From NCBI GenBank assembly GCA_024707265.1, contig JANQAB010000009.1:434001-498000 (forward strand): 64,000 nucleotides of DNA, in the 5' to 3' direction. How positions within the stretch are numbered: position 1 is the stretch's first letter; each line of letters opens with the position of its first letter. The DNA is from Sporocytophaga sp. GTDB taxonomy: Bacteria > Bacteroidota > Bacteroidia > Cytophagales > Cytophagaceae. The notes beneath the pieces were generated by a model. The model made no database searches, was not told where the DNA came from, and worked only from the letters and a program-made list of their open reading frames with translations. The position numbers were made by a program, and so were the translations under genes. Below are positions 1 through 8,740 of this stretch, in pieces.

Positions 1-560
1 TAGAATTTATATCTCAGCCCTGGCCCTGGTATGTGGCTGGGCCATTAATCGGGCTGACGGTTCCCATTCTCTTAATCATTGGCAATAAATCCTTTGGAAT
101 AAGTTCAAACCTGCGTCATATTTGTGCAGCATGCATTCCAGCAAAAATACCTTTCTTTCAGTATGACTGGAAGAAAGAAGTCTGGAACCTGTTCTTTGTT
201 GCAGGTATTGTAATCGGAGGATTTATAGCAGCGACTTTCCTAACTAATCCCGAGTCGGTTGTAGTTAACCAGAAACTTGCTACAGATCTGTCTGCATATG
301 GCATTACAAACTATCAAAACGTAGTCCCTGAAGATCTATTTAACTGGAATGCCTTATTCTCACTAAGAGGATTTCTTCTAATGGTTGTAGGTGGGTTCCT
401 TGTAGGTTTCGGAACAAGATATGCGGGAGGCTGTACCAGCGGCCATTCCATCATGGGATTATCAACACTACAATTGCCTTCATTTATAGCAACATGCTGT
501 TTTATGGTAGGAGGCTTTATAATGGCTAATCTTATCCTTCCGCTTATTCTTTCTCTTTAA
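1..560 (+). CDS. YeeE/YedE family sulfur-transport protein, 5' end cut by window
   Basis: Polytopic inner-membrane protein of the YeeE/YedE (DUF395) family, whose characterised members import thiosulfate or related sulfur compounds. The frame is open from the first base and reads [18 protein letters not shown] before the GTG at 33, so the real start lies just outside the window. Hydrophobic segments alternate with short loops. The family cysteine motif [11 protein letters not shown] lies near the C-terminus, and a CAAC motif follows the first membrane segment. The gene is 13 bp upstream of a second, complementary half-protein, so the two probably form one operon and one transporter. The exact substrate cannot be read from sequence. 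Confidence 0.85.
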   Translation, partial: EFISQPWPWYVAGPLIGLTVPILLIIGNKSFGISSNLRHICAACIPAKIPFFQYDWKKEVWNLFFVAGIVIGGFIAATFLTNPESVVVNQKLATDLSAYGITNYQNVVPEDLFNWNALFSLRGFLLMVVGGFLVGFGTRYAGGCTSGHSIMGLSTLQLPSFIATCCFMVGGFIMANLILPLILSL

Positions 561-573
561 AATTTTAACTAAC

Positions 574-1020
574 ATGACACATCAGAAAATATCTCGATCT
601 GCCCCTTGGTGGCACTACATCAAATATGCAATAGTTGGAATAGCCTTCGGAGTTGTCTTTGTAAAAGCAGAAGTCATAAGCTGGTTCCGCATTCAGGAAA
701 TGTTCAGGCTGGAGTCCTTCCATATGTATGGAGTAATTGGAAGTGCCGTTGCAACAGGACTAATTTCGGTATTGCTTATTAAAAAATTCAATACCAAAAC
801 CATTAGCGGAGAAGAAATAAAATTTCACCCTAAAACCTTCAATAAGGGACAAATATATGGAGGCTTGCTGTTTGGGCTTGGCTGGGCCATGACGGGAGCT
901 TGTCCAGGACCATTATTTGCTCAGATAGGTACAGGAGCAACTGTTATTATAATCTCATTGGTTAGCGCCTTAGCGGGCACATGGGTTTATGGCTATTTCA
1001 GGGAAAAACTTCCTCATTAA
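574..1020 (+). CDS. YeeE/YedE family protein, second half
   Basis: A 148-residue membrane protein and partner of the preceding gene. It carries the second conserved cysteine signature of the family, TGACPGPLFAQIG, about two thirds along, with hydrophobic segments near residues 14-32, 50-68, 90-108 and 120-142. Split two-gene versions of YeeE/YedE are common in Bacteroidota and proteobacteria, and are often found near sulfur-metabolism genes. It starts with ATG 13 bp after the stop of the upstream gene, so co-transcription is likely. The role in uptake of thiosulfate-like sulfur is inferred from the family; nothing in this window gives an independent hint of substrate. Confidence 0.83.
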   Translation: MTHQKISRSAPWWHYIKYAIVGIAFGVVFVKAEVISWFRIQEMFRLESFHMYGVIGSAVATGLISVLLIKKFNTKTISGEEIKFHPKTFNKGQIYGGLLFGLGWAMTGACPGPLFAQIGTGATVIIISLVSALAGTWVYGYFREKLPH

Positions 1021-1056
1021 ACCTAATAAATTATAGCCGTATACAATCTTGTATAT

Positions 1057-1174
1057 CACAATCCTGAGGGGATTGAATGTTTATTGTAGGCTGGACAATA
1101 CCTTGGTGCGACCCGTACAGGGTCGTACGTTATTTGTCTACTCTTTTCTATAAACATTTGACCTCTTCGAGGTC
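1057..1174. repeat. 118-bp hairpin-rich intergenic repeat, copy 1
   Basis: First of two direct copies lying 208 bp apart. It contains three short inverted repeats in a row: AATCC-TGAGG-GGATT, CGACCC-GTA-CAGGGTCG, and GACCTC-TTC-GAGGTC at the end. There is no open frame. The structure resembles REP-like or small non-autonomous palindromic elements, but no transposase or RAYT gene is visible nearby. Confidence 0.8.
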
Positions 1175-1264
1175 AGGACCTTTTCTCAGATTTTCATCCC
1201 TTTTCTATAAGGTAAAAATCTCACCTATCCCCCAATTATAACCGTTATTTCGAAGAATCTTTTT

Positions 1265-1382
1265 CACAATCTTGAAGGGATTGAATGATCATTGCTGGCA
1301 GTACAATGCTTTAGTGCGACCCCTACAGGGTCGTACGTTATTTGTCTACTCTTATCTATAAACATTTGCCCCCTTCGAGGTC
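1265..1382. repeat. 118-bp hairpin-rich intergenic repeat, copy 2
   Basis: Second direct copy of the 118-bp unit, the same length as copy 1 and roughly 85-90% alike by eye. The central CGACCC...GGGTCG hairpin and the block GTCGTACGTTATTTGTCTAC are the best conserved parts. The first and last hairpins carry mismatches (for example CCCCCTTCGAGGTC), so this copy is partly decayed. Confidence 0.8.
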
Positions 1383-1904
1383 ATGACTTTCTCAGACTTT
1401 CATGACTTTGCTTTAAGACATTAATATAACACCAATCCCAGGTAGAAATAATTCTTAACCCTCTGCAAACAAATTTCAACTTTTTTAATCTAAGTATATG
1501 AAAACTTCATTTTGATTCCGGAATTAAAAAAATAAGACAGGGAGAAAAAAAAATTTCGGAAGGAAATGAACAAGTCATAAACAATCTTTTTTCTGGTCAG
1601 TTAAGGCCATATTGAAACACATGAAATATGGGTTTAATACAAGAAAATGAAGAGCAAACAGATTGGATATATACAGGAATACCTGACTATTCCGGTAATT
1701 TCTTCAAAGATATAGTGAATATTGGCTCAAGTATCGAGACGGGATTAATCTACCTGAAAAAAATTGTGTTAAAGAATTTCTAAAAGAAAATTTAAAACTT
1801 GAACCTCTTGAAAAACATCGACACTGCAAAGGCTGGTATTAAAAATTGTGCGGCAAGCAAAACGAGCACAAACACCATTATTTCAGAATGGACTAACATA
1901 TATG
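1383..1904. other. Intergenic DNA without a supportable gene
   Basis: About 520 bp of AT-rich sequence. Short open stretches exist on the plus strand between about 1620 and 1900, interrupted by stops in every frame, and the residues do not resemble a known family. It may be old gene debris, but I cannot assign it. No tRNA, terminator or further copy of the upstream repeat was seen. Confidence 0.5.
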
Positions 1905-1936
1905 AAAAAAAAAGCTCTTCCTATCAGAGAGCTTTC
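1905..1936 (-). terminator. Rho-independent terminator
   Basis: On the minus strand AAAGCTCT, a short loop and AGAGCTTT are followed by a run of T. It lies just past the stop of the small membrane-protein gene on that strand and probably ends its transcript. Confidence 0.7.
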
Positions 1937-1961
1937 AAATATTGTATTAATAAGAACAGGA

Positions 1962-2261
1962 TTAAGCGCCTTGGCGCCTCTTTACTTTTTTATTCTGTTT
2001 ATCTGCCACTACTTTAAACTTCTTGTTTACAACTACACGTCTTCCGTTACGGATTTCTTCCACCTGTCTGTAAATAAATTTGTCTCCTGCCTCAGTACCC
2101 ATTTTCCACTTGAGGTAGTAGACAACCAAAGCCACGATAGCAAGGGCAAAGAACGACCCGATAGCAATAGTTTCGTATTTACGTTCACCCTCGGCATAAG
2201 TGCTTAAGGGAGAAATCACAAATAAGACAAGTAAATAAGGGAGAATTTTAAAATTCTTCAT
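1962..2261 (-). CDS. Small single-pass membrane protein with signal peptide
   Basis: A 99-residue protein that I do not recognise. Residues 1-23 form a signal peptide (hydrophobic core LPYLLVLFVISPLSTYA). Residues about 31-48 form a second hydrophobic helix, followed by a basic C-terminal tail rich in K/R (NGRRVVVNKKFKVV, KQNKKVKRRQ). The mature protein is therefore probably anchored by one helix with a positively charged cytoplasmic end. It stands alone, divergent from the next gene, with a terminator about 25 bp after its stop. The signal peptide, clear start and terminator support a real gene; no function can be inferred. Confidence 0.65.
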   Translation of the reverse strand: MKNFKILPYLLVLFVISPLSTYAEGERKYETIAIGSFFALAIVALVVYYLKWKMGTEAGDKFIYRQVEEIRNGRRVVVNKKFKVVADKQNKKVKRRQGA

Positions 2262-2522
2262 TTCTTATATTTTTTATGATGAGTTTTTATAAACTTAAAA
2301 AAATTAATTATTTGTTAATGAATGCAATATGTCATAGTAAATGTACTAAATGATAAAAAATATTACAAGCATTTGACATAAAAAAAACTAAAGAAATAAA
2401 TACCTGTTTTCCTATCGTAGCCAACATGATAGCGGCGATTTTCTGTAATAAGCGATAAGTTCCCTCACCAAGGAATGTGCTATTTCAGTCATAGAACACC
2501 GTTGTCTTAAGGGAGTATAATT

Positions 2523-4004
2523 ATGAGAAAAGGTATTTTAATGCTGACCATTGTCTTTTGCATGACGATGACAGCCAATGCACAACACGAGATTACCGCG
2601 CTAAACCTTACTATTCAAAATCCGAAGGATGTATATTCTGTAGCTCAGGCTGGTAAAGGGCTTGCATTTTTGTTTAAGACGAACAAACAATATCAAACCA
2701 TTATACTTTCTGATGATTTTAATGAGCAGAGGAAAACTGTTTATAAAAGAAGTGCCGATGAAAAAAAAGAAGAAATACTAGGTGGCCTCATCGATTCAAT
2801 CTATGCTGTATTCTACTTTCATCATCCAAAGTCCAATATTTTATCCCAACTGAAGGTAAACAGAATTACAGGGGAACAATCTTACGAGAAGTTTTTTATC
2901 CTTCAGCCCAAAGAGCAGGTTCTAAAGGGCTTTAACATGGATGGTAAATTCTATGTAATTACTGTGATGCAATATAAGAATGATGTGAACGTCTATACCA
3001 TTTCACCTCACATAGCTACTTTGCAGGCAGATATGTACAATATGCAGTTTCCAACTTTCTACGGAAGACTCAGCAGAAAAAGCGATGGCTCTGAAGAAGC
3101 AAAACCTATCGTAATTGATGACATCAATCCGGAGGCTGTCAATACAATCAGGTCCGTCCATTCAGATAAAAAACTCTACCACTCCAACGGAAAAATATTC
3201 TTCACCTTTGATGATGCAGACAGAACACATCTTATTGAAATAGATACTTATAAAAAAACTTCTGTATACAAAAAGTTGAATTTCACTCTCGAAAGGACAA
3301 CAAATGTATCAAGGCAACAGGGCAATAGCTTCATTTGTGACAATACATTATTCAGAATAAGCATGAATCCGGACCAGATGAACCTGACTGTGCTTAACCT
3401 GGATACGATGAGCATGCTGGCTACTTACAACATTTTCCCGGAAGAAAATGAAGTGAAAATTGCCAACACCCCAATGGTACAGCAGGGCATTATTGTGGGA
3501 TTTGACAATAACGATGAAAAAATAATCAGGAAACCTTCACAGTTTTTCAAAAAAGCTCTGGGTGGAGATATTGCCATCGTTGTAAATAAAACAGATAAAG
3601 GCAAGCTGGCCATTCAAATAGGATCCTATGAAGAATTTACTGTATACAAGGGCGCTGGTACAGGAATGCCGATAAGCTCCGGATCATCCTTTAGCCCTTA
3701 TTCTACCGCATCCCTTGGTTATGGCTATCCTGCCTTTGGATACTCTTCCTATTTTCCAAACAGCGGACCGACTATGACCAGAATTAATATGGTGCATTTT
3801 GAAAGTTTGTTTGACAATACCTTTATGCACATCGAAGGCCATGTGCCAAAAAGTGCGATACAGAAGATTACGGATTTTAAGGAAGATAAATTCGGTCCTG
3901 CAGGGCCGGAAGTCAATAATACAACAGCATACAAACAAAATATGATTTTGGGGTACCTGAATAAAAGGACAAATAAGTTCCAGTTATTAGAATTCAAAAA
4001 ATAA
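2523..4004 (+). CDS. Secreted protein of unknown function
   Basis: A 493-residue protein beginning with a signal peptide (MRKGILMLTIVFCMTMTANAQ, cleavage after ANA). The mature part is rich in beta-strand-like patterns with repeated phrases such as GLAFLFKTNKQYQ and GKIFFTFDDAD, which could suit a beta-propeller-like fold, but I see no diagnostic motif. A Gly/Ser/Tyr-rich stretch lies near residues 380-420. There is no T9SS sorting domain at the C-terminus, so a periplasmic or outer-surface location by another route is more likely. It is monocistronic, with a terminator-like hairpin after the stop. Confidence 0.6.
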   Translation: MRKGILMLTIVFCMTMTANAQHEITALNLTIQNPKDVYSVAQAGKGLAFLFKTNKQYQTIILSDDFNEQRKTVYKRSADEKKEEILGGLIDSIYAVFYFHHPKSNILSQLKVNRITGEQSYEKFFILQPKEQVLKGFNMDGKFYVITVMQYKNDVNVYTISPHIATLQADMYNMQFPTFYGRLSRKSDGSEEAKPIVIDDINPEAVNTIRSVHSDKKLYHSNGKIFFTFDDADRTHLIEIDTYKKTSVYKKLNFTLERTTNVSRQQGNSFICDNTLFRISMNPDQMNLTVLNLDTMSMLATYNIFPEENEVKIANTPMVQQGIIVGFDNNDEKIIRKPSQFFKKALGGDIAIVVNKTDKGKLAIQIGSYEEFTVYKGAGTGMPISSGSSFSPYSTASLGYGYPAFGYSSYFPNSGPTMTRINMVHFESLFDNTFMHIEGHVPKSAIQKITDFKEDKFGPAGPEVNNTTAYKQNMILGYLNKRTNKFQLLEFKK

Positions 4005-4030
4005 AATAATTGTCCTAAAAATTAAAAGCA

Positions 4031-4062
4031 AAAAGACTGCCTCCTTGTGGGGCAGCCTTTCT
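4031..4062. terminator. Hairpin terminator between convergent genes
   Basis: Imperfect stem AAAGACTGCC / GGGCAGCCTTT with a short loop, between two convergent genes. It has A-rich sequence before it and T-rich sequence after it, so it could act in both directions. Confidence 0.6.
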
Positions 4063-4085
4063 CATGAACAAGTGAACGTCCTATA

Positions 4086-4599
4086 TTAAAACTCTTTCCT
4101 GATTTGCTGAGTATGTGCTCCTGGATTTACATCATCAATAATTTCATTGATATGCCCTTTTTCATCAATAATAAAAGTAACTCTTGAGGTTCCCATGAAT
4201 TTCTTTCCATCCCTTTCCTTTTCAACCCATGTCCCATACTTTTCGTGAATAGATTTGTCTACATCTGCAATAAGAGTGAAGGGCAAGGCGTGCTGACTTT
4301 TAAAAAATTTATGAGAAGCTTCGTCATCTGAGCTCACGCCTAAAACTGTGTAACCATCATTTTGCAGAAGCTCATAATTATCTCTAAGGTTACAGGCTTC
4401 CTTGGTACATCCGGGTGTATTGTCTTTCGGGTAAAAATACAGGATTACCTTTTTTTCCACTGTATGAACTAAGTGTGACAGTTTTGCCGTCCTGATCCCG
4501 ACCTGAAAAATCCGGAGCAACGTCTCCCACTTTAAGTTTCCCAGATCTGCTACATGATAAGAAAAATAAAACGAAGATAATTAATTGATATGCTTTCAT
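4086..4599 (-). CDS. bcp: Bcp/PrxQ-type thioredoxin-dependent peroxiredoxin lipoprotein, frame broken by one base
   Basis: Peroxiredoxin that reduces hydroperoxides using thiol partners. The N-terminal part has a lipoprotein signal (LIIFVLFFLSCSRSG) and the Prx start KVGDVAPDFSGRDQDGKTV. After a frame change it continues VILYFYPKDNTPGCTKEAC, which contains the peroxidatic Cys (PGCT) and the resolving Cys five residues later as in PrxQ. Both parts together give about 170 residues, normal for the family plus its signal. The break is at a run of seven T (plus strand 4450-4456); six would restore one frame. A sequencing error is the simplest cause; a true pseudogene is possible. The lipoprotein signal suggests activity at the membrane facing the periplasm. 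Confidence 0.8.
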
Positions 4600-4724
4600 G
4601 GATGATATAATCTGGCTCTGTATTCACAAAATTACTTCAGATATGTCAAACCAAAAAATCGTACCACAAGGGAATAGAAGTCGTTCCTTCAGTATTAGAG
4701 GATTCTTAACTTTAGTTATTTAAA

Positions 4725-5228
4725 TTACCTGATGAAAACAACCTCTTCATGAATCCTTGTCTTGTAATCATCAAGCGTTGTTGAAGGAAATATTTCGATA
4801 AAATCTATCTGACCATGGGTAACAGAAGCAGCAAAGCCATTCTCAGGGTAAACATATAAATTACTTGTTTTACCTGCCCTTGACGAGAGACGATGTCCAT
4901 TGCCATAATCTGTGGTAATCTTCTTGAAGGATATATTACCTAAACGACTTTCATCATTTACATAGATCATTACAAGTTTATCTCCCTCAAAATAAAAATA
5001 CCCTGGAAGTACATCTTCTTTATGAACTCTTGATAAGCCCTTCAACTTTATGTAACCTACCTCTTTATCAATTTCACTATCATTAATTTCAAATTCCTTC
5101 ACCAATGAAGGATAATCATATTTTCTATAGTTCAGCAATTCTTCCATCTCAGAATATTTATAATCAGTTTCGAATGATACAGTAGTAATTATCCAGGATA
5201 GTAACGTAAAGCTGAATAAGAGGTTCAT
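4725..5228 (-). CDS. Hypothetical exported protein
   Basis: A 167-residue protein of no recognised family. Residues 1-19 are hydrophobic (MNLLFSFTLLSWIITTVSF) and probably form a signal peptide. The rest is a mix of charged and beta-prone segments with no cysteine. The ATG lies directly after the T9SS cargo gene on the same strand. As written the two overlap by four bases, but if the upstream gene ends at its likely true stop (5251) the gap is 22 bp. Co-transcription with that gene is likely. No functional motif is seen. Confidence 0.55.
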   Translation of the reverse strand: MNLLFSFTLLSWIITTVSFETDYKYSEMEELLNYRKYDYPSLVKEFEINDSEIDKEVGYIKLKGLSRVHKEDVLPGYFYFEGDKLVMIYVNDESRLGNISFKKITTDYGNGHRLSSRAGKTSNLYVYPENGFAASVTHGQIDFIEIFPSTTLDDYKTRIHEEVVFIR

Positions 5229-6382
5229 CTGGTTAATGAGTGAGGTGTACTTATGGTATTATAATTTTTTCCGGATTTTCTTCCGGAATCTGTTTCAATA
5301 TTCAGAAAATAAACTCCTGAAGTCAAGCCTGAAAGATCATAAACCTTTTTACCTGCAATATCCTCAGTTTTCTTGTTCTCAAGCGGAATATACCTGACCA
5401 TGATATCCGTTAAACTGACATGAATTAAATCATGAGAATGCTCTAGAAAAATTATATTGAGCTCACCTGCGCATGGATTGGGAAAAACTATCATCCGATC
5501 ATTTTCTTCCGATGTCACTATTGAAGAAAATTCCTTTCGGTATTCATCATCATACTCAACAACTCTGTAATAAAAAGGCCCTGGTATTTCTTTTGTATCT
5601 TCAAAGCTGTAGTGAGCAATAGATGCTGAATTACCCTTCGCTTTTACTTTTCCGATAGAATGAAAATTAATTCCATCAGAAGATCTTTGTACTTCAAAAT
5701 AGTTACTCGCTCTTTCAGATATTGTACTCCATTTCAGCTCAGTTGAAGCATTTTTATTAAAGGCACTTATATCCAGAAAATGTGTTGCAAGAGCGCAACT
5801 TTCAATAAACCTGATATCATCTAATCCGAAATCATTTCCTCCTGCCGTTGTATTCTGATCAAGGATTGTAATAGTGGCAGTTGTTGCATTACCGGAGTTC
5901 CACATAATGTCAAAATTTTCCCAGGTATCCACAGAAGATGGAGCATAATAGCTACTACCCAAAACATCTGAATTTATGGAAAACTGGAGCTGCGCCACAT
6001 CTCCTGAAGTTAAGCTGCTTACCCATGCTGAAAAATTATATTCAGTATTAGGATTAACGGTTATAGTCTGAGTCCACACTTCTGTTCCCGGGGTACCGGC
6101 ACCATTTACTATTAAATAGTTTCCGCCTCCACTTGTATGATCTGCCCCTGAAAAATCAGGATGATATTTTTCAACATCCGGAGCAACGGTATATGTATCT
6201 TCTGCATAAAGACATAAGTCTGTGTCACAGAATCGATATGATGAGGAAAAACCCGTATTGCCGGATGAAAAATCACCGTTAACAACGAGATTATTAAAAT
6301 GACATTGCGCAAAAGCCCTGCAGGGTATACAAATGGCTGCCATTATAATAATTATAAACTCAGGGCGGTAAACTGATTTCAT
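5225..6382 (-). CDS. T9SS-exported protein with a jelly-roll-like domain
   Basis: A 385-residue secreted protein. Residues 1-26 are a signal peptide ending in AFAQ. Residues about 30-195 resemble a carbohydrate-binding-type beta-sandwich (LVVNGDFSSGNTGF, TPGTEVWTQTITVNPNTEYNFSAWVSS split over the region, and GLDDIRF). A T9SS type A sorting domain follows (WSTISERASNYFEVQRSSDG, then VFPNPCAGELNI, then LTSGVYFLNIETDSG). The last residues depart from the family pattern. Removing one base from the T6 run at 5265-5270 would give the canonical ending SGKIIIP and a stop at 5251. Surface attachment through the T9SS is inferred from the sorting domain. Confidence 0.75.
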   Translation of the reverse strand: MKSVYRPEFIIIIMAAICIPCRAFAQCHFNNLVVNGDFSSGNTGFSSSYRFCDTDLCLYAEDTYTVAPDVEKYHPDFSGADHTSGGGNYLIVNGAGTPGTEVWTQTITVNPNTEYNFSAWVSSLTSGDVAQLQFSINSDVLGSSYYAPSSVDTWENFDIMWNSGNATTATITILDQNTTAGGNDFGLDDIRFIESCALATHFLDISAFNKNASTELKWSTISERASNYFEVQRSSDGINFHSIGKVKAKGNSASIAHYSFEDTKEIPGPFYYRVVEYDDEYRKEFSSIVTSEENDRMIVFPNPCAGELNIIFLEHSHDLIHVSLTDIMVRYIPLENKKTEDIAGKKVYDLSGLTSGVYFLNIETDSGRKSGKNYNTISTPHSLTR

Positions 6383-6581
6383 AAAAATTACAATTTTATT
6401 ACAACCAAATGTAGTGAAAAAAATGGGGGGTAAAAAAATCTAATTAATAGGATTAGAGTGATAATTTAACTTAATAAGAATGTAATTGATTCTTCTGGAT
6501 GATGATTATTACAGCTAATACAAATTGAAAAAGTAGTTAGGTCAATACCTTTGCTACCAATCAAAGTATCAAATAATATAT

Positions 6582-7133
6582 CTAAGGACAATGTAATCTA
6601 AGTTGTTTTATATTCTGATCCGGACCTATGAGTGATTTATTATTAACAAAAGTATACCCCAGTGTTATTGCTTTTCCATTAACAAAAAAGGAATAATAAA
6701 CAGAATACATTCCATTTGTGATAAACTTATAACTTACCTTGTTCACAATACCTACTTCATCAAGATCAAATTCTACATAAGAAACATCATCTACCTTATT
6801 TAAAGAATTTTGATATTGCTTTATTATTGCCTTTGAAAAGTCCTGTGGTGTTGCAGTCCTTTTTATATTTAAAGCTTCTACTGTAATTGTCAATGAAGGT
6901 AAATCACTTTGGGGTAAATATAACATGTAAGTGCTATCCTTAAATTCAGATTTGTCAATATGAAAGAATCCGTCCTTCTCTTTTATAAACTCTCCATAGC
7001 CTTTATCAATAGGAATAGTTATAGAACAACCATTATCATCAAAGGCCGGGAACTTTAACTTTGCCTCTTGCGCGTTACAGCTTGTCATGCCAGATACAAT
7101 CAGCAGTAAAAAATATATTGATTTAGAATCCAT
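6582..7133 (-). CDS. Hypothetical lipoprotein
   Basis: About 183 residues when started at the internal ATG, which places a proper lipoprotein signal at the N-terminus (MDSKSIYFLLLIVSGMTSC, lipobox ending at Cys19). A longer frame opens upstream at 7172 but would put extra residues before the signal. The mature part (for example DDNGCSITIPIDKGYGEF and VSYKFITNGMYSVYYSFFVNGKAITLGY) has a beta-rich pattern of the kind seen in small periplasmic domains, with no recognised motif. It is a single gene with no clear operon partner. Confidence 0.6.
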   Translation of the reverse strand: MDSKSIYFLLLIVSGMTSCNAQEAKLKFPAFDDNGCSITIPIDKGYGEFIKEKDGFFHIDKSEFKDSTYMLYLPQSDLPSLTITVEALNIKRTATPQDFSKAIIKQYQNSLNKVDDVSYVEFDLDEVGIVNKVSYKFITNGMYSVYYSFFVNGKAITLGYTFVNNKSLIGPDQNIKQLRLHCP

Positions 7134-7345
7134 ATAAGAAAGAGATACCAGGTATGCTAAGATTATCAACAAAAAATAATTATATCTATGTGAACATGTT
7201 CCGATTATTGATCACATATCATTTACTTAAAATGGGCCATTACCAATGGTAAAAATCAATTGACTTATTTACTGAAAGCATCTTGTACATCAAACCTTCA
7301 TTTTTCAAACAGATATTTTATTGATTCACATTGGAAATTCTTAAC

Positions 7346-7557
7346 TTAATTGCTTTCGGCATAATCAGTAAAGTCTTCGTAAGAGACATCACTTTGCATA
7401 GATAGATCAAATAAAAATTTCCTTCTTTCGTCAGATAATTCCTGCTTAATTGATTCTGTCATAAATTGAATCAATAATTCTGACTTTGGTGAATTTGTGT
7501 TTTTACTTATTTCATTAGCCAAATCACAAAGTTTATTTAAATCAGTCCTTACATATC
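7346..7557 (-). pseudogene. Short gene fragment without a start codon
   Basis: An open frame of about 70 codons on the minus strand reads TDLNKLCDLANEISK ... SDERRKFLFDLSMQSD ... YEDFTDYAESN before a stop. It has helical, codon-like composition, but a stop stands directly upstream and there is no in-frame ATG or GTG. It is probably the tail of a decayed gene, although a TTG start inside it cannot be excluded. The rest of 7134-7940 holds no other gene apart from a hairpin near 7790. Confidence 0.35.
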
Positions 7558-7789
7558 CTTACATCTTTTTTCATTGAACAGCTGGAATTAACGAGAGGGC
7601 GTGGTTAATAACACAGCAAGGGGAATTAAATTATTCATAAGATCATTTAATTAAGACTTAAATCTGGATTATACGCTACGTGCGCCCTTCACTAACACTA
7701 ATAAACAGAGGGAGTTGATAAAATTCATAAAGTTTATTTTATAAACACAATTCTCTACTAAATAATCCGTAACTACCACATAATAAAAT

Positions 7790-7823
7790 AAGCCTCGGGA
7801 TTATGTTACATAATTCGGGCCTT
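7790..7823 (-). terminator. Putative terminator after FISUMP gene
   Basis: Imperfect long stem (AAGCCTCGGGATTATG against CATAATTCGGGCCTT with a TTA loop). Read on the minus strand it is followed by TTATTTTATT. It lies about 120 bp after the stop of the first FISUMP gene and may end its transcript. Confidence 0.5.
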
Positions 7824-7940
7824 CTCTTCAGCTGGTATAGGATTGGCTGCCAGGCCAAGCCTATTAATTTTTTTGGGTAATAGTGTCGAAAGGAAGGCTG
7901 GTAATATGATTATCTGTCAGATGTTATTTATATCTTTAAA

Positions 7941-8558
7941 TTAATTCTTTAGACAACGAACACACATTTGACTTCCTTCATAATCTCTTTCACGATCTAG
8001 CGAATTATTATTCTTTATAAAAGTCCTAACCAATATATCTCCATTTATATTACCATTTGAAATTTTGGTCGACGTCCAAACCTTTTGCCTATTAGATACT
8101 GAGGAAATAATAAAATTAAATCCTGTCCCACCCCCATTCTGTAATTTCAACCCAATGCCTTTATCAACACCTCTATTCACCCCATATCCAATTTTAGCTG
8201 TGTCTGCATCTGACATTCCTAAATAATTTTCAAGAGTTCGAAAATCCAAATCAGATGGTAATCTCCACCCATTTGGACATGCAACTTTTGCGCCCTCAAA
8301 ATCATATTCCTTACCGCCTGAGGATGGAATATAAGAATTGCCTTGTGACAATGGACCATCATATCTTAAATCTTCTGCAAACCATACCTGATTTCCTATC
8401 TTTATAGTCTTATAAACTATTTGATCTCTCTCATCTTTAGCCGACCCTACATTCGGATCATTTGATTTATTATTATCATCTTTATCTTTTCCACAAGACA
8501 TGAACGTAAGACCCGCAACAGCTAAAACCAGGGTCCATGAAAGCATTAGTTTTTTCAT
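7941..8558 (-). CDS. FISUMP-domain lipoprotein (copy 1)
   Basis: A 205-residue outer-membrane or periplasmic lipoprotein. The signal peptide MKKLMLSWTLVLAVAGLTFM ends at the lipid-accepting Cys of SCGKDKDD. After a short acidic linker follows the Fibrobacter succinogenes major paralogous (FISUMP) domain: YKTIKIGNQVWFAEDLRY, then CPNGWRLPSDLDF, then the C-terminal CVRCLKN. FISUMP domains are abundant in Bacteroidota and Fibrobacteres, often in large paralogous sets, and their role is not firmly known. This copy differs most from its neighbours in the centre and lacks the CxxxxCxKYG segment seen in copies 2-4. Its leader is nearly identical to copies 3 and 4. Confidence 0.85.
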   Translation of the reverse strand: MKKLMLSWTLVLAVAGLTFMSCGKDKDDNNKSNDPNVGSAKDERDQIVYKTIKIGNQVWFAEDLRYDGPLSQGNSYIPSSGGKEYDFEGAKVACPNGWRLPSDLDFRTLENYLGMSDADTAKIGYGVNRGVDKGIGLKLQNGGGTGFNFIISSVSNRQKVWTSTKISNGNINGDILVRTFIKNNNSLDRERDYEGSQMCVRCLKN

Positions 8559-8740
8559 TTTTTATAAGACATTTTTATTTCAAAAATATATTGGTGGATT
8601 AAATTATTTCTAGCAATTGACACTGTCTTTAGACACATATTAAGAGTACCAACATCATTGACTAGGTTTATTTTCAGCATTAAATTTTAAAGTAATATTA
8701 AGACTACAAGAACTATTAATACTTCCTTGAAAATCCAAAT

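Noticed and set aside
1057-1382. Possible CRISPR array
   Set aside because: Only two copies, each 118 bp and containing several hairpins, with a 90-bp spacer; no cas genes and no short regular repeat-spacer pattern.
1620-1930. Possible integrase or transposase remnant
   Set aside because: Short coding-like stretches are interrupted by stops in all frames and contain no catalytic or family motif that I could name.
4086-4599. Programmed frameshift in bcp
   Set aside because: The same kind of one-base homopolymer change affects many unrelated genes in the window, so sequencing error is simpler; no stimulatory structure was evident.
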